NCBI GenBank assembly: GCA_025782575.1
Contig: JALGYY010000044.1
Span: forward strand, 60,973 to 124,972
DNA length: 64,000 nucleotides
DNA from: a bacterium
GTDB taxonomy: Bacteria > Orphanbacterota > Orphanbacteria > Orphanbacterales > Orphanbacteraceae
Direction of reading: 5' to 3'
Positions 1 through 11,543 of this stretch are shown piece after piece. How positions within the stretch are numbered: the first letter of the stretch is position 1; each line of letters begins with the position of its first letter. The position numbers and the translations under genes are program-made. The notes below the pieces were generated by a model, which ran no database searches, was not told the origin of the DNA, and saw only the letters and a program-made list of their open reading frames with translations.

Positions 1-3000
1 GGCAGTGGTTCACCCCGGTTCCGGCAGGGATCAGGTTCCCCATGATGACGTTCTCTTTCAAGCCGAGCAGATTGTCGGTGGCACCCTTGATCGCCGCCTC
101 GGTCAGCACCCTGGTGGTCTCCTGGAAGGAAGCCGCCGATACGAAGCTCTCCGTAGAGAGGGACGCCTTGGTGATCCCGAGGAGCAACGGCTGGAACGTG
201 GCCGGCTTTCCACCCTCCGTGATCAGCCGCTCGTTCTCCAGCTTGATAATCCCCTTGGAGATCTGGTCCCCTTCGAGAAAGACCGTATCGCCCGAATCCT
301 CTACCCGCACCTTCTGGAGCATCTGACGGACAATGACCTCAATGTGCTTATCGTTGATCCGTACACCCTGAAGGCGGTAAACCTCCTGGATTTCGTTTAC
401 GAGGTACTCCTGAACCGCATTGTTCCCCTTGATCCGAAGGATGTCGTGCGGGTTGATCGGCCCCTCAGAGAGCGGCTCCCCGGCGACAACGTAGTCTCCT
501 TCTTTCACCATGAGGTGCTTTCCATGCTGGATCAGGTATTCCTTCTCAGCTCCTGACTCGTTGGTAGCAACGAGCTTACGGAGTCCGCGGACCGTACCCG
601 CGAACTTGATTGTGCCGTCGATTTCAGAGACCACGGCCGCATCTTTCGGCTTCCGCGCCTCGAAAAGCTCCGCTACTCGGGGTAGACCACCTGTGATATC
701 CCTGGTTTTTGAAAATTCCCGCGGAATTTTCGCCAGAATCGAACCCCCGGCGACCTTGTCACCGTCGTGAGCCAGAATCCGGGCTCCCGTCGGAATGAGA
801 TATTCGGCGCTCTTCCGGCCGCCGGTACCGACAATTCGAATTGTCGGGTGCAGGCTTTTTTCACGTACATCGATGATCACCCGCTGGCGGAGACCGGTCT
901 TGTCATCCAGCTCCTCGCGGACTGTCACCTCGTCGATGATATCGACGAACTTCACCACACCCTTCTTTTCCGAAACGATCGGCGTCGAGTAAGGGTCCCA
1001 CTCGAAGATCGCCTGTCCCTCTTCGACCTTGTCCCCTGCGGCGACCCGCAGGTGAGCTCCGTACGGAATGCGGTGCTTCGCCCGCACCCGCTCCTCGTCG
1101 TCGATGATCGACACCTCACCATGCCTGGCAATGACCACATGAACCTTGTCGGCCTGCTGGATGGTCCGGACCCGATCGTTGAACAGGATCTCTCCGCCAA
1201 CCCGGGCTACGAGCTCCGTGTCCTCAGCAATGCGGGCAGCCGTACCACCGATGTGGAAGGTACGCAGCGTCAGCTGAGTGCCCGGCTCGCCGATCGACTG
1301 GGCTGCAATCACCCCGGCAGCCTCGCCGAGCGTCACGATCCGGCCTGTCGCCAGGTTTCTACCGTAACAATTGATACAGACACCGCGCCGTGACTCGCAG
1401 GTGAGGACGGAGCGGATCTTCACCATTTCGATACCTGCCTCTTCGACTGCGATCGATTCTTTCTCGGTGATCTGCTCAGCAGCGTGAACGATGATGTCGC
1501 CCGAAATCGGATCAACAATATCCTCTACCGCTACGCGGCCGAGAATCCGATCGGCCAGCGGTTCGATCACCTTCTCACCCTCTTTGAGGGCGGAAGTGTC
1601 GAGTCCCAGAATCGTGCCGCAGTCGTCTTCATTAATGATGACATCCTGCGCCACATCGACAAGACGACGGGTGAGATAACCAGCGTCAGCAGTCTTCAGA
1701 GCGGTATCGGCGAGACCCTTCCGCGCACCGTGCGTGGAAATGAAGTACTCGAGCACCGTCAGGCCTTCGCGGAAGTTCGAGACAATAGGCGACTCGATCA
1801 CTTCCTGACCGGTGAGCTTCTTCTGCGGTTTTGCCATCAGCCCACGCATACCGGCAAGCTGGCGGATCTGCTCTTTCGAGCCTCTCGCCCCGGAGTTCGC
1901 CATCATGTATACCGGGTTGAATCCACCGAACGACCTGCCGAGGTTCTGGAACATGATGTCTGAAATATCGTTCGTGACGTGCGTCCAGGTATCAATCACC
2001 TTGTTGTAACGCTCACCGTTCGTGATCTGACCGCTTTTGTAATGATCGTAAATCTTGCGAACTTCCTTCTCCGCCTTCTTGATCATCTCGGTTTTCTCTT
2101 TCGGTATCATGATGTCATCAATACCGATCGTGATTCCCGCAAGAGTGGCGTAACGGAAACCGAGATCCTTGAGGTCGTCCAGAAACGCCGCTGTCCGGGC
2201 GCCGCCCAGCTTGGTATGGCTCCGGCCGACGATTTTCTCGAGTTCGCTCTTGTTCATCACATCGTTGATGAACTGAAGTTCCTCGGGTACGACCCGGTTG
2301 AAGATCACGCGGCCGACAGTCGTTTCGATCCGCTTACCCCTGAACAGTACTTTGATCTTGGTACCGAGCTCCACGAGGTCGGCCGCGTAAGCAGCTTCGA
2401 CATCATCGAAATTACCGAAGCCCATCCCCTCGCCCTTCGCTCCGTCGCGGGGCAGAGTGATGTAGTAGCAACCGAGCACGATATCCTGCGAGGGAGAGGC
2501 GACAGGGCGCCCGCTCGCCGGTGCGAGAATATTGTGACTGCTGAGCATCAATACGCGCGCTTCGATCTGCGCTTCGAACGAAAGCGGCACATGTACCGCC
2601 ATCTGATCGCCGTCAAAGTCGGCGTTGAATGCCGCACAGACGAGCGGATGAATACGGATCGCCTTCCCTTCGACCAGGACCGGCTTGAACGCCTGGATCC
2701 CGAGCCGGTGAAGGGTGGGGGCGCGGTTCAGCAGAACCGGATGGTCCTGAATGATCTCTTCGAGAATATCCCAGACTTCAGGTTTCTCCCGCTCCACGAG
2801 CTTCTTCGCGCTCTTTACTGTCTGTACATAGCCCTTGTCTTCCAGCTTCTTGATAATGAAGGGTTTGAAAAGTTCGAGTGCCATGTTCTTCGGCAGCCCG
2901 CACTGATCCAGCTTGAGCTCCGGCCCGACAACAATTACCGAACGGCCTGAGTAGTCGACTCGCTTACCGAGGAGGTTCTGGCGGAACCGCCCCTGTTTTC

Positions 3001-3994
3001 CCTTCAACATGTCGGATAGGGACTTCAGCGGCCGGTTACCCGGTCCGCGGACGGCGCGGGTGCGGCGTCCGTTATCGAACAGCGCGTCCACCGCTTCCTG
3101 AAGCATCCTCTTCTCGTTACGCAGGATGACCTCGGGGGCGCGAATATCCACCAGCTTCTTCAGCCGATTATTCCGGTTGATCACGCGCCGGTAGAGATCG
3201 TTCAGATCGGAAGTGGCGAACCGTCCTCCCTCGAGGGGGACGAGAGGCCGAAGGTCAGGCGGAAGAACGGGGACGATGTCCAGAATCATCCACTCCGGCT
3301 TGTTGCCCGACTGCCGAAAAGCTTCGACGACCCTGAGCCGCTTCAGCGTGTCTTTCTTTCGCTGGACCGAGGTTTCCATCTTCACCTGCACCCGCAGTTG
3401 ATTGGAGACTTCTTCGATCCTGACGTTGGCGAGAAGCGATTTGATCGCCTCGGCGCCCATGTCCGCTTCGAACCCGTCTACCCCGAATTCCTTCCGGAGT
3501 GCAATATAGCGCTCTTCCGAGAGGAGTTCTTTTTCTTCGAGAGGGGTATCCTTCGGGTCGATCACGACGAACGACTCGTAGTACAGAATCCTCTCGAGAT
3601 CGCGAACGGTCATGTGCAGCAGATGCCCGATCCGGCTCGGAATCCCTTTGAAGTACCAGATATGAGATACCGGAACGGCTAGTTTGATATGGCCGAGTCG
3701 CTCACGGCGAACCTTGGCCTGCGTCACCTCGACGCCGCAACGGTCACAGACGACCCCACGGTATCGAATTCGTTTATACTTCCCGCAATTACACTCCCAG
3801 TCCTTGACCGGCCCGAAGATCCTCTCGCAAAAGAGGCCGTCTTTCTCCGGTTTGAAGGAGCGGTAATTGATCGTCTCAGGCTTCGTGACCTCACCGAACG
3901 ACCATCCCAGGATCGTCTCCGGCGAGGCGAGCTGAATCCGGATCGATTTAAACGATGCGGGCTTCCTGCTCTCTTTGTCTCTTGCGGTAAACAC
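1..3994 (-). CDS. rpoC: RNA polymerase beta' subunit (partial, C-terminus off the left edge)
   Basis: This is the largest subunit of RNA polymerase. The GTG start at 3994 has a G-rich Shine-Dalgarno stretch about 8 nt upstream, and 1331 codons lie inside the window. The zinc-binding CxC...CxxC cluster is near residue 70, the catalytic magnesium motif NADFDGD is encoded near 2602-2630, and the second zinc site ([13 protein letters not shown]) is near 1370-1410. The frame reaches the conserved NLIPAGTG segment at the left edge, so only a few dozen C-terminal residues are missing. It follows rpoB by 59 nt in the same transcript. Identification is certain; only the 3' end is unseen. Confidence 0.98.
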   Translation of the reverse strand, partial: MFTARDKESRKPASFKSIRIQLASPETILGWSFGEVTKPETINYRSFKPEKDGLFCERIFGPVKDWECNCGKYKRIRYRGVVCDRCGVEVTQAKVRRERLGHIKLAVPVSHIWYFKGIPSRIGHLLHMTVRDLERILYYESFVVIDPKDTPLEEKELLSEERYIALRKEFGVDGFEADMGAEAIKSLLANVRIEEVSNQLRVQVKMETSVQRKKDTLKRLRVVEAFRQSGNKPEWMILDIVPVLPPDLRPLVPLEGGRFATSDLNDLYRRVINRNNRLKKLVDIRAPEVILRNEKRMLQEAVDALFDNGRRTRAVRGPGNRPLKSLSDMLKGKQGRFRQNLLGKRVDYSGRSVIVVGPELKLDQCGLPKNMALELFKPFIIKKLEDKGYVQTVKSAKKLVEREKPEVWDILEEIIQDHPVLLNRAPTLHRLGIQAFKPVLVEGKAIRIHPLVCAAFNADFDGDQMAVHVPLSFEAQIEARVLMLSSHNILAPASGRPVASPSQDIVLGCYYITLPRDGAKGEGMGFGNFDDVEAAYAADLVELGTKIKVLFRGKRIETTVGRVIFNRVVPEELQFINDVMNKSELEKIVGRSHTKLGGARTAAFLDDLKDLGFRYATLAGITIGIDDIMIPKEKTEMIKKAEKEVRKIYDHYKSGQITNGERYNKVIDTWTHVTNDISDIMFQNLGRSFGGFNPVYMMANSGARGSKEQIRQLAGMRGLMAKPQKKLTGQEVIESPIVSNFREGLTVLEYFISTHGARKGLADTALKTADAGYLTRRLVDVAQDVIINEDDCGTILGLDTSALKEGEKVIEPLADRILGRVAVEDIVDPISGDIIVHAAEQITEKESIAVEEAGIEMVKIRSVLTCESRRGVCINCYGRNLATGRIVTLGEAAGVIAAQSIGEPGTQLTLRTFHIGGTAARIAEDTELVARVGGEILFNDRVRTIQQADKVHVVIARHGEVSIIDDEERVRAKHRIPYGAHLRVAAGDKVEEGQAIFEWDPYSTPIVSEKKGVVKFVDIIDEVTVREELDDKTGLRQRVIIDVREKSLHPTIRIVGTGGRKSAEYLIPTGARILAHDGDKVAGGSILAKIPREFSKTRDITGGLPRVAELFEARKPKDAAVVSEIDGTIKFAGTVRGLRKLVATNESGAEKEYLIQHGKHLMVKEGDYVVAGEPLSEGPINPHDILRIKGNNAVQEYLVNEIQEVYRLQGVRINDKHIEVIVRQMLQKVRVEDSGDTVFLEGDQISKGIIKLENERLITEGGKPATFQPLLLGITKASLSTESFVSAASFQETTRVLTEAAIKGATDNLLGLKENVIMGNLIPAGTGVNHC

Positions 3995-4053
3995 GTGCGC
4001 TTACCCCCCGATCGGTGCGCCCTTTCCCTGACGGGATCGGACCGGCCGCTCCA

Positions 4054-7000
4054 TTACTTCGACGAATTTTCCTGCTGAAGGTGAATATCCAACCCCAGCG
4101 ACTGCAACTCCTTCACGAGCACGTTGAACGACTCGGGAATACCGGGCTGCGGCGGATTGTCTCCCTTCACGATCGCCTCATACACCTTGGACCGGCCGAC
4201 CACGTCGTCCGATTTCACGGTGAGAAGCTCCTGGAGCGTATAGGCGGCTCCATATGCCTCGAGCGCCCAGACTTCCATCTCACCAAAGCGCTGGCCACCG
4301 AACTGGGCTTTACCGCCCAACGGCTGCTGCGTAACCAGTGAGTACGGCCCGATTGATCGAGCGTGGATTTTATCATCAACGAGGTGAGACAGTTTCAACA
4401 TGTAAATCTGTCCCACCGTCACCTGTTCCTTGATCCGTTCGCCGGATCGACCATCGTAAAGCCAGGTCTTTCCGTTCGACGGCAGATTCGCCTCGGCAAG
4501 TTTATCTTTGATCTCACCGATGGTCGCTCCGTCGAACACGGCGGTGGCCACCTTGATTCCGAGGTGTTGGCATGCCCAACCCATGTGCGTTTCGAGCACC
4601 TGACCCAGGTTCATACGGGAAGGTACGCCGAGCGGGTTGAGAACGATTTCGACCGGAATGCCGTCCGCGGTATGAGGCATGTCCTCAACCGGCAGGATCT
4701 TGGCGACGACACCCTTGTTTCCATGCCGTCCGGCCATCTTGTCACCCACGGAGATCTTGCGTTTCTTCGAGATGTAGACCTTGACGAGTTTCACCACGCC
4801 GGGCGAAAGTTCGTCGCCTCGATTCAAACGCTCCAGCTCGCGTGCGCCTGCGCGTTCCTTCAGGTCCAGCGCTTCTCCCGCTGCGTCCAGAATCTGCCGG
4901 ACTTTGTTATTCGTTCGCGTGTCGTCAGTGAACGGCTCGTCGTGACCGACCTTTTCGAAATCGATCTCCTCCAGCAACCGTTCGTTCCACTTCCGACCTG
5001 CCCGAATGTACTCATCGTTCGCGCTATAATAGAAACGGGCCGTGGTGTGATCTTCGAGAGCATGGTGAATCCGCTCTTTCCTCAGATCCTGGATCCCCTT
5101 GATCTCGCGGCGAATCCGACGCTTGATCTCTTCGGCCTTTTTCTTCTCTTCCTTCTTGGCGCGTTCGTCACGCTCTTTCCGGGAGAAGACTTTCACATCG
5201 ATAACGATGCCGTCCATGCCGGGAGAGGCCTTGAGTGACGCATCCTTCACGTCGCCCGCCTTCTCACCGAATATAGCGCGGAGCAACCGCTCCTCAGGGG
5301 AAAGCTCGGTCTCGCCCTTGGGTGTGACCTTCCCCACCAGGATATCTCCGGATCGAACGTGGGCTCCAACCCGAACGATGCCGTCCTCATCGAGATTCTT
5401 AACCGCTTCCTCGCTTACGTTCGGAATCTCACGGGTGATCTCTTCGACTCCCCGCTTGGTGTCCCGTACCTGAAGCTCGTACTCCTCGATATGTATGGAG
5501 CTGAAGCGATCGTTCTTGACGAGCTCTTCACTGAGAAGAATGGCATCTTCGAAGTTGTAGCCGTTCCAGGGCATGAAGGCGACCAGCACGTTCTGGCCGA
5601 GGGCGAGTTCACCCCCCTGCGTGCCGGGACCGTCTGCGATCACCTGGCCCGGTTTCACCTTGTCCCCCGGCTTGACGATCGGCTTCTGATTGATGCAGGT
5701 GTCCTGGTTCGAGCGGCGGTACTTGGTAAGCTTGTGAATCTCGAGCCCTTCAAAGCCCGTGAAGTCCAGCTCCCGCCCTCTCGAGTAATTGATCACGATC
5801 TGGTCGGCCGACACTGATTCAACCGTGCCGCCCCGCTTGGTCGTTATGAGAACGCCGGAGTCGCGTGCCACCTTGCCTTCGAGACCGGTACCGACGAGCG
5901 GCACCTCCGCCCGGAGGAGGGGGACCGACTGCCTCTGCATATTCGACCCCATGAGCGCACGGTTCGCATCGTCATGCTCCAGAAACGGGATCAGCGCTGT
6001 CGCCGCCGATACGAGCTGCATCGTGGAAACATCCATATAATCGACTCGGTCGCGATCGACGATCGGGTAGTCACTTCGGAATCGAGCGGTCAGACGATCA
6101 GGGATGATCTTGCCCTTGTCGTCCAGCGGTACATTCGCCTGGGCGATGATGTGCTCATCTTCCTGGTCCGCCGAAAGATACTCGATATTCTTGGATGCGA
6201 CACCGTTCTTCACCTTGCGATAAGGTGTCTCCAGGAATCCGTACTCGTTCACCCGGGCGTAGGTTGAAAGAGAACTGATAAGACCGATATTCGGCCCTTC
6301 CGGAGTTTCGATCGGACACATCCGCCCGTAGTGAGTGTAGTGAACGTCACGCACTTCGAAGCCGGCCCGCTCTCTAGTCAGACCGCCCGGCCCGAGAGCC
6401 GAAAGACGACGCTTGTGAGTCAGCTCAGCGAGCGGATTCGTCTGGTCCATGAATTGGGAGAGCTGAGAGCTGCCGAAGAACGTCTTTACCACAGCCGAAA
6501 TCGTTCGCGCGTTGATGAGATCGTAAGGCGCGATGTTGTCGGTATCACCGAGACTCATCCGCTCCTTGATGATCCGCGCCATCCGCGACAGCCCGATCGA
6601 GAACTGGATCGAGAGGAGCTCGCCTACAGACCGGAGTCGTCGATTGCCGAGGTGATCGATATCGTCGTTGAAACCGTTACCGATCTTGAGCTTCAGCACG
6701 TACCGGATGATCGCGACGAAATCCTCCTTCGTGAGGGTCGTCGTGTCAGTCGGGATGCTGAGCCCCAGACGGCGGTTCAGCTTGTGCCGTCCCACCTTGG
6801 CGAGATCGTAACGCTTCGGATTGAAGAAAAGCCGATCCAGAAGGGCACGGGCCGTATCAAGGCTCGGCGGATCTCCCGGACGGAGAAGATTGTAGATCTT
6901 CTTCAGCGCTTCTTCTTCACTGGTGGTCGGGTCCTTGACGAGTGTGTTTTTAATAACCGCAGAATCCATTTCCTCGTCAGGCAGAAGAAGGCTGATCTTG

Positions 7001-7839
7001 CCCACTTTGAGGTCCCTGAATTTCTCGATCAGCTGCGGCGTGATCTCATCGCCGGCAGCGGCGATTACTTCGCCCGTCCCGGACACTTCATCGACAACAT
7101 CGGCTCCGAGAAGCTGCCCGACCATCTCGTCTTTCTTGCGGCTCGTAGCGAAGTTCACTTTCTTGGCGGAATAGACGAGCCTCAGACAATCCTCATTGGT
7201 CGAGTATCCGAGGGCACGGAGGAGAATCGTGACCGGAAGTTTTCGTTTCCTGTCTATATGAACGTACAGCATATCGTTGATGTCGGTCGAAAACTCGACC
7301 CACGAACCACGGTAGGGAATGATCCTCGCCGTGTAGAGACGCTTTCCGTTCGGATGCACTTCCTGGTCGAAGAAAACACCGGGTGAGCGGTGAAGCTGGC
7401 TCACAATGACCCGCTCCGCTCCGTTAATGATAAACGTACCTTTTGCCGTGATGACCGGAAGTTCGCCCAGGTAGACTTCCTGTTCGATTACTTCCCGGAC
7501 TTTCTTCTCTCCATCCACCGTCTCTTTGACGAGGAGGCGGAGAGTTGCTTTGAGCGGAGCCGCGAATGTTACATCGCGCTCGGCGCACTCATCGACATCG
7601 TACTTCGGATCGCCAAGGCCATAAGACACGAATTCGAGGCTGAAATTGCCCCGCGCGTCCTCGATGGGGAAGACCTCATTGAAAACCGCTTGCAGCCCCT
7701 GGTTTTTCCTTTGGTCGGGCGAAACACTGAGTTGAAGGAAGTGTTCGAACGACTTGAGCTGAATGTCGAGGAGGTTCGGTATCTCCATCACGGCGGGGAA
7801 CTTGGAAAATGAAACCCGCTCGGTAGGCAGAGAAGACAA
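4054..7839 (-). CDS. rpoB: RNA polymerase beta subunit
   Basis: The product is the catalytic beta subunit. The open frame extends to a GTG at 7848, but that codon overlaps the AAGGAG ribosome-binding site. A TTG at 7839 is 8 nt downstream of it and gives 1261 aa, so I prefer TTG. The rifampicin-binding region ([26 protein letters not shown]) carries the usual sensitive-type Asp, His and Ser residues. The C-terminal GRHGNKG and [22 protein letters not shown] motifs are intact. A charged K/E-rich linker lies near residues 905-950. It sits between rplL and rpoC in the standard order. Confidence 0.98.
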   Translation of the reverse strand: MSSLPTERVSFSKFPAVMEIPNLLDIQLKSFEHFLQLSVSPDQRKNQGLQAVFNEVFPIEDARGNFSLEFVSYGLGDPKYDVDECAERDVTFAAPLKATLRLLVKETVDGEKKVREVIEQEVYLGELPVITAKGTFIINGAERVIVSQLHRSPGVFFDQEVHPNGKRLYTARIIPYRGSWVEFSTDINDMLYVHIDRKRKLPVTILLRALGYSTNEDCLRLVYSAKKVNFATSRKKDEMVGQLLGADVVDEVSGTGEVIAAAGDEITPQLIEKFRDLKVGKISLLLPDEEMDSAVIKNTLVKDPTTSEEEALKKIYNLLRPGDPPSLDTARALLDRLFFNPKRYDLAKVGRHKLNRRLGLSIPTDTTTLTKEDFVAIIRYVLKLKIGNGFNDDIDHLGNRRLRSVGELLSIQFSIGLSRMARIIKERMSLGDTDNIAPYDLINARTISAVVKTFFGSSQLSQFMDQTNPLAELTHKRRLSALGPGGLTRERAGFEVRDVHYTHYGRMCPIETPEGPNIGLISSLSTYARVNEYGFLETPYRKVKNGVASKNIEYLSADQEDEHIIAQANVPLDDKGKIIPDRLTARFRSDYPIVDRDRVDYMDVSTMQLVSAATALIPFLEHDDANRALMGSNMQRQSVPLLRAEVPLVGTGLEGKVARDSGVLITTKRGGTVESVSADQIVINYSRGRELDFTGFEGLEIHKLTKYRRSNQDTCINQKPIVKPGDKVKPGQVIADGPGTQGGELALGQNVLVAFMPWNGYNFEDAILLSEELVKNDRFSSIHIEEYELQVRDTKRGVEEITREIPNVSEEAVKNLDEDGIVRVGAHVRSGDILVGKVTPKGETELSPEERLLRAIFGEKAGDVKDASLKASPGMDGIVIDVKVFSRKERDERAKKEEKKKAEEIKRRIRREIKGIQDLRKERIHHALEDHTTARFYYSANDEYIRAGRKWNERLLEEIDFEKVGHDEPFTDDTRTNNKVRQILDAAGEALDLKERAGARELERLNRGDELSPGVVKLVKVYISKKRKISVGDKMAGRHGNKGVVAKILPVEDMPHTADGIPVEIVLNPLGVPSRMNLGQVLETHMGWACQHLGIKVATAVFDGATIGEIKDKLAEANLPSNGKTWLYDGRSGERIKEQVTVGQIYMLKLSHLVDDKIHARSIGPYSLVTQQPLGGKAQFGGQRFGEMEVWALEAYGAAYTLQELLTVKSDDVVGRSKVYEAIVKGDNPPQPGIPESFNVLVKELQSLGLDIHLQQENSSK

Positions 7840-7884
7840 GTATCCCACTCCTTACTGAGAGAAAACGATCAGTCCCGGCCGAAC

Positions 7885-7911
7885 CCGGGAACTCTTGTAA
7901 CGAGCTCCCGG
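7885..7911 (-). terminator. Hairpin between rplL and rpoB (possible attenuator)
   Basis: Read on the minus strand, a 10-bp stem (CCGGGAGCTC paired with GAGTTCCCGG, one G-U) closes a 7-nt loop in the 108-nt rplL-rpoB gap. No U-run follows, so it is unlikely to be a full terminator. A partial attenuator or processing site between L7/L12 and beta is known in E. coli, and an equivalent role here is an inference. Confidence 0.4.
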
Positions 7912-7947
7912 ACCGGCGCCGGACCCAAAAACCGTGAGGAACAGAAA

Positions 7948-8352
7948 TTACTTGATGTCGACCTGTCCGCCGGCTTCCTCGATCTTACCCTTGATCTCGT
8001 CGGCTTCCGCCTGTGAGACAGCCTCTTTGACCGCCTTCGGCGCGGCGTCGACAAGCGCCTTGGCCTCTTTGAGCCCGAGACCGGTGATGGCGCGAACCGT
8101 CTTGATTACCTGGATCTTCTTGTCGCCAGGGGCAGTGAGGATTACGTCGAATTCGGTCTGCTCTTCGACAGCAGCTTCGCCACCGCCGCCGCCCATCGGC
8201 ATCGCCATCGCCTGCGGCGCAGCGGAGACGTCGAAACGATCTTCGATCGCCTTCACGAGCTCGGAAGCCTCGAGAACGGTAAGCTTTTCAATCGCATCGA
8301 GCATTTCCTGGATCTTTGGTGAAACTTCGATGGTGGCTGTTTCTTCACTCAT
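7948..8352 (-). CDS. rplL: 50S ribosomal protein L7/L12
   Basis: L7/L12 forms the ribosomal stalk that recruits elongation-factor GTPases. The 134-aa protein has the expected N-terminal dimerisation helix region, an Ala/Gly-rich hinge with a run of glycines near residues 50-60, and a C-terminal domain with the conserved EKTEFDV-like and [14 protein letters not shown] segments. The length is slightly above the usual 120-130. A GGGAGGAAAAG ribosome-binding site precedes ATG 8352. It lies 89 nt after rplJ, as in most bacteria. Confidence 0.97.
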   Translation of the reverse strand: MSEETATIEVSPKIQEMLDAIEKLTVLEASELVKAIEDRFDVSAAPQAMAMPMGGGGGEAAVEEQTEFDVILTAPGDKKIQVIKTVRAITGLGLKEAKALVDAAPKAVKEAVSQAEADEIKGKIEEAGGQVDIK

Positions 8353-8441
8353 TTTCTTTTCCTCCCGATCAATCGGAGCTTAGCTTGATAACTGTCAAAC
8401 GAAGGGCGTCCATGACCGCATCGAAGTGCGGCGGCGCCTCG

Positions 8442-9083
8442 TCAGGATTCTTCTTTTGCGTCGGGAGCGTCTCCGCTCTCCTCCGCCTTGGCGGGCTCTT
8501 CCTTCGCCGGTGCGGCTTCGGAAGATGCGCTCTCTGCGCTATCTGTAGAAGAGGTCGGGCCACCACCCGCCTCTTTGACCTTGCGGACTTCCTCGACGGC
8601 CAGGGCGAGGCTCGCCAACACCGCCTGGATTCCACCCGCAATCCCCTGAACAGGGGCGTTAATAAGTCCCGCGATCTGGGCGATCAACACAGGCTTGGAG
8701 GGCAGCTTGGCGACTTCCGCCACTTCATCGGGCGACACCACTCTGCCGTCGATGAACCCACCCTTGATCTTCGGGAGCTTATGTTCCTTCGCGAAGTCCG
8801 ACAGGATTTTCGCGGGTGCGATCGGATCGGAATCGGCTATCGCCCAACCGGTCGGACCCGAGAGGAATTCCTCAAGCCCGTCCATTCCGACCTGTTTGAT
8901 CGCGTGAATTGCTAATGTGTTTTTTACGACAAGAAAGCGCGTTTCCGCTTTCCGGCATTTCCGCCGGAGCTCGGTTATGCTTTCGACGTCGAGACCGGAG
9001 AAATCGGCGATCACCACTCCTTGCGCGGTGGAGAGCCTCTCCTTGAAAGCCTCGACAGCTTCTATCTTGGATTGCGCTGGCAT
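8442..9083 (-). CDS. rplJ: 50S ribosomal protein L10
   Basis: L10 anchors the L7/L12 dimers to 23S rRNA. The 213-aa protein shows the N-terminal GVVIADFSGLDV and LRRKCR...FLVVKNTL segments of the family. Its last 40 or so residues are an Ala/Glu/Ser-rich acidic tail that makes it longer than E. coli L10 (about 165 aa), which resembles the longer forms of several other phyla. It begins 3 nt after the rplA stop, so translation is probably coupled. The rplJ-rplL pair is likely autoregulated by L10 as elsewhere, but I did not find a convincing L10 leader structure. Confidence 0.96.
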   Translation of the reverse strand: MPAQSKIEAVEAFKERLSTAQGVVIADFSGLDVESITELRRKCRKAETRFLVVKNTLAIHAIKQVGMDGLEEFLSGPTGWAIADSDPIAPAKILSDFAKEHKLPKIKGGFIDGRVVSPDEVAEVAKLPSKPVLIAQIAGLINAPVQGIAGGIQAVLASLALAVEEVRKVKEAGGGPTSSTDSAESASSEAAPAKEEPAKAEESGDAPDAKEES

Positions 9084-9086
9084 GAC

Positions 9087-9800
9087 TCAGGCTCCTTGTG
9101 AGGAAATCTGCAGGAGTGTGGCACCAATATCGATGCGGACGCCGGGACCCATTGTGGATGAGAGCGTGACGCTCTTCCAATAGGTGCCCTTTGCTGCAGC
9201 CGGCTTGGCTCGATTCAGTTCTCCGAGAACGGTTCGGGCGTTTTCGGCCAGGTTATCCGCCGAGAACGAGACCTTTCCGATCGGCACGTGTATGTTTCCG
9301 GTCTTGTCGGTGCGGTACTCGATCCGCCCCGCCTTGACCTCTTTGACCGCTTTCCCGACTTCGAAAGTGACGGACCCGCTCTTCGGGTTCGGCATGAGAC
9401 TCCGAGGGCCAAGTACGCGGCCAAGTTTTCCCACATCTCTCATCATGTCGGGCGTGGAGATTACGGCGTCGAAATCGAGCCAACCACCCTGGACCTTTTT
9501 GACGAAATCTTCGCCACCGACGAAATCAGCACCCGCCTTTTCCGCTTCCGTGACTTTCTCTCCCTTGGCAAAGACAAGAACTCGTACGGTCTTTCCTGTG
9601 CCGTGGGGGAGCGAAATCGTACCGCGGATCTGCTGGTCCGAATGCCGTGGGTCGACACCGAGGCGGGCGGACAGTTCAACGGTTTCGTCGAACTTGGCCT
9701 TCGCGCCTCCTTTTACCAGGCCGAGTGCTTCGTTCAGGTCGTAGTTCTTCATATGCACGACCTGCTCGTGCGCTGCCCGGTAGCGCTTTCCTTTGCTCAT
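9087..9800 (-). CDS. rplA: 50S ribosomal protein L1
   Basis: L1 forms the mobile L1 stalk at the ribosomal E site. I place the start at ATG 9800 ([10 protein letters not shown]), which has an AGGAG site 7 nt upstream; the open frame runs further upstream but into rplK. The resulting 237 aa is the normal length. Conserved segments include [27 protein letters not shown] and the [10 protein letters not shown] region. L1 commonly represses the rplK-rplA message by binding its leader, and that is likely but unverified here. Confidence 0.97.
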   Translation of the reverse strand: MSKGKRYRAAHEQVVHMKNYDLNEALGLVKGGAKAKFDETVELSARLGVDPRHSDQQIRGTISLPHGTGKTVRVLVFAKGEKVTEAEKAGADFVGGEDFVKKVQGGWLDFDAVISTPDMMRDVGKLGRVLGPRSLMPNPKSGSVTFEVGKAVKEVKAGRIEYRTDKTGNIHVPIGKVSFSADNLAENARTVLGELNRAKPAAAKGTYWKSVTLSSTMGPGVRIDIGATLLQISSQGA

Positions 9801-9837
9801 GAATTTTTCTCCTGATCTCCCGCGTTCACATATGGGG

Positions 9838-10278
9838 CTAAGGGAGAACTCCGTCCACCTCAATACCCATACTGCGCGCGGTTCCTGCGATCATTCGCAT
9901 GGCCATCTCAACATCATTGGCGTTGAGATCTTCCTGCTTCAACTCAGCGATTTCACGAAGTTGGTCGGGAGTTACTTTGCCGACCTTGTTTCGATTAGGC
10001 TCGCCCGAGGCCTTCGCGAGACCGACAGCGCGCTTCAGAAGCACCGCAGCCGGTGGCGATTTCGTAATGAAGGAATAGGACCGATCCGCGTAGACGGTGA
10101 TGACTACCGGAATGATCAGCCCCTGTTTCTCCTGCGTTTTGGCGTTGAACGCCTTGCAGAAATCCATGATGTTCACACCGTGCTGACCGAGCGCCGGCCC
10201 GACTGGAGGAGCGGGAGTCGCGTTGCCCGCCGGGATTTGGAGCTTGATCATGCCCATGATTTTTTTTGGTGGTGCCAT
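9838..10278 (-). CDS. rplK: 50S ribosomal protein L11
   Basis: L11 is part of the GTPase-associated centre and the target of thiostrepton and of stringent-response signalling. The 146-aa protein has the conserved N-terminal [25 protein letters not shown] segment (shown here in part) and the C-terminal RNA-binding domain ending in [12 protein letters not shown]. It starts 35 nt after the nusG stop with an AGGAGTAGCAGGACA leader before ATG. The context nusG-rplK-rplA is standard. Confidence 0.97.
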   Translation of the reverse strand: MAPPKKIMGMIKLQIPAGNATPAPPVGPALGQHGVNIMDFCKAFNAKTQEKQGLIIPVVITVYADRSYSFITKSPPAAVLLKRAVGLAKASGEPNRNKVGKVTPDQLREIAELKQEDLNANDVEMAMRMIAGTARSMGIEVDGVLP

Positions 10279-10313
10279 TGTCCTGCTACTCCTTGCGCCG
10301 ACTGATCGGGCGC

Positions 10314-11147
10314 CTACAGATTCTTCACCTGAAGAAAATCGAGCTCGACGGGTGTTGCGCGGCCGAAGATCGATACCATGACTTTCAATTTGCCGCGCTC
10401 GGGGTTGATTTCGTCTACAATGCCCGTGAAATCCGTAAACGGTCCGTCGGTCACCTTCACATGCTCGCCGATGTGGTACGGCACTGTCGGAGTCGGCTTC
10501 CCCTTCGACCCTTCAATGCGGCCGAGGATTCGCTCGATTTCATCATCCGAAATCGGTTGCGGCTTGGCGCCCACGCCCACGAAACGTGTGACTCCCGGCG
10601 TATTCGATACGACGCGCCAGGTATCATCCGACATCTCCATCTGAACGAGCACATAGCTGGGAAAGAACTTCTTCGTCTGAATGGTCTTCTTCCCGTTTTT
10701 CATTTCCGCCACGCTCTCAGTCGGAATCAGCACGCGCGGGACGCTCTCCGAGAGCCCGGCCTGATCGATGGCCCGCCTGATGTTGCGGCACACTTTGTCT
10801 TCGTGCCCCGAGTAGGTATGGAGGACATACCAGTTGAACTTATCATCCTCCTTGGCCTCCTCGACGGTCTTCTCTTCCGCTGGCGCCGCCTCGGCGTCAT
10901 CGCCGTCTGCCGACTCCGTCACGGCCCCATCAGCATCGACGGAGACCGCATCCTCCCCAGCGGACTCTTCCGCCACAGTCTCCTCAGCCCCAGTCTCTTC
11001 CGCAGTTTCTTCCGCAGTCTCAGCTGTTTCTTCGGCAGCTTCTTCTTTGATATCAGTCGAATCGCTCACGATATCGCCTTCCGAGGTGGCGTCCGGAGAC
11101 ACCTCTCCGTCTTCCTGCCCGTGATTCTTACCTGTCTCATCCCACAT
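10314..11147 (-). CDS. nusG: Transcription termination/antitermination factor NusG with acidic N-terminal extension
   Basis: NusG binds RNA polymerase and links it to Rho and the ribosome. The NGN domain starts near residue 104 ([17 protein letters not shown]), and the KOW domain ends the protein ([20 protein letters not shown]...). The first 100 residues or so are a low-complexity Glu/Ala/Asp/Thr segment with no internal Met, so the 277-aa length is about 100 aa above E. coli NusG. The frame is open throughout and begins at ATG 11147, 19 nt after secE, although the ribosome-binding site is weak (GGAA). Acidic NusG extensions also occur in Streptomyces. Confidence 0.95.
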   Translation of the reverse strand: MWDETGKNHGQEDGEVSPDATSEGDIVSDSTDIKEEAAEETAETAEETAEETGAEETVAEESAGEDAVSVDADGAVTESADGDDAEAAPAEEKTVEEAKEDDKFNWYVLHTYSGHEDKVCRNIRRAIDQAGLSESVPRVLIPTESVAEMKNGKKTIQTKKFFPSYVLVQMEMSDDTWRVVSNTPGVTRFVGVGAKPQPISDDEIERILGRIEGSKGKPTPTVPYHIGEHVKVTDGPFTDFTGIVDEINPERGKLKVMVSIFGRATPVELDFLQVKNL

Positions 11148-11166
11148 GATGCGTTCCGGCCGGGGA

Positions 11167-11367
11167 CTACAAACTAAATACGAGACGCACGATCCGCGAC
11201 AGACCGAAGTCGACGATTCCGATAAAGATCGCGATCAGAAAAACCGTGACCACCACTACAAGCGTGGACGACTTGAGCTCTTCCCAGGTAGGCCAGGCCA
11301 CCTTGTGAAGTTCGATCCAGACTTCCCGAAGAAAGCGACTGGATTTTTGTACGATTGTTTCACTCAT
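11167..11367 (-). CDS. secE: Preprotein translocase subunit SecE
   Basis: SecE is the small essential clamp of the SecYEG channel. I choose ATG 11367 (MSETIVQKSS), preceded by AGGAG at an 11-nt spacing, giving 66 aa; the longer frame upstream runs through tRNA-flanking sequence. The conserved amphipathic helix FLREVWIELHKVAWPTWEEL is followed by a single transmembrane helix (VVVVTVFLIAIFIGIVDF). This is the short single-TM form typical of most bacteria. It is flanked by tRNA-Trp and nusG, the usual arrangement. Confidence 0.96.
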   Translation of the reverse strand: MSETIVQKSSRFLREVWIELHKVAWPTWEELKSSTLVVVVTVFLIAIFIGIVDFGLSRIVRLVFSL

Positions 11368-11406
11368 CTCAGATCGTACTCCTGGCAGGAGTAAAAATTG
11401 GGAACG

Positions 11407-11479
11407 CGGGCCCGGCAGGCTTCGAACCCGCAACCCCCGGTTTTGGAGACCGGTGCTCTACCAATTGAGCCACAGGCCC
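11407..11479 (-). tRNA. tRNA-Trp (CCA anticodon)
   Basis: On the minus strand a full cloverleaf is seen: acceptor GGGCCTG/CGGGCCC, D arm with GCTC...GAGC, anticodon stem CCGGT with loop containing CCA, and T arm GGGTTCGAA. The 3' CCA is not encoded. Its place between tuf and secE is the common bacterial position. Confidence 0.97.
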
Positions 11480-11543
11480 TTGTTCTCAGCCATTGGCGGC
11501 GCGACCTCCAGGGTCGCGCCGCGTGAATTCTATACTCTCTCCG

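Noticed and set aside
10266-11177. A 303-codon plus-strand frame opposite nusG
   Set aside because: It is a shadow of the acidic low-complexity NusG extension; it has no ribosome-binding site and no conserved motif.
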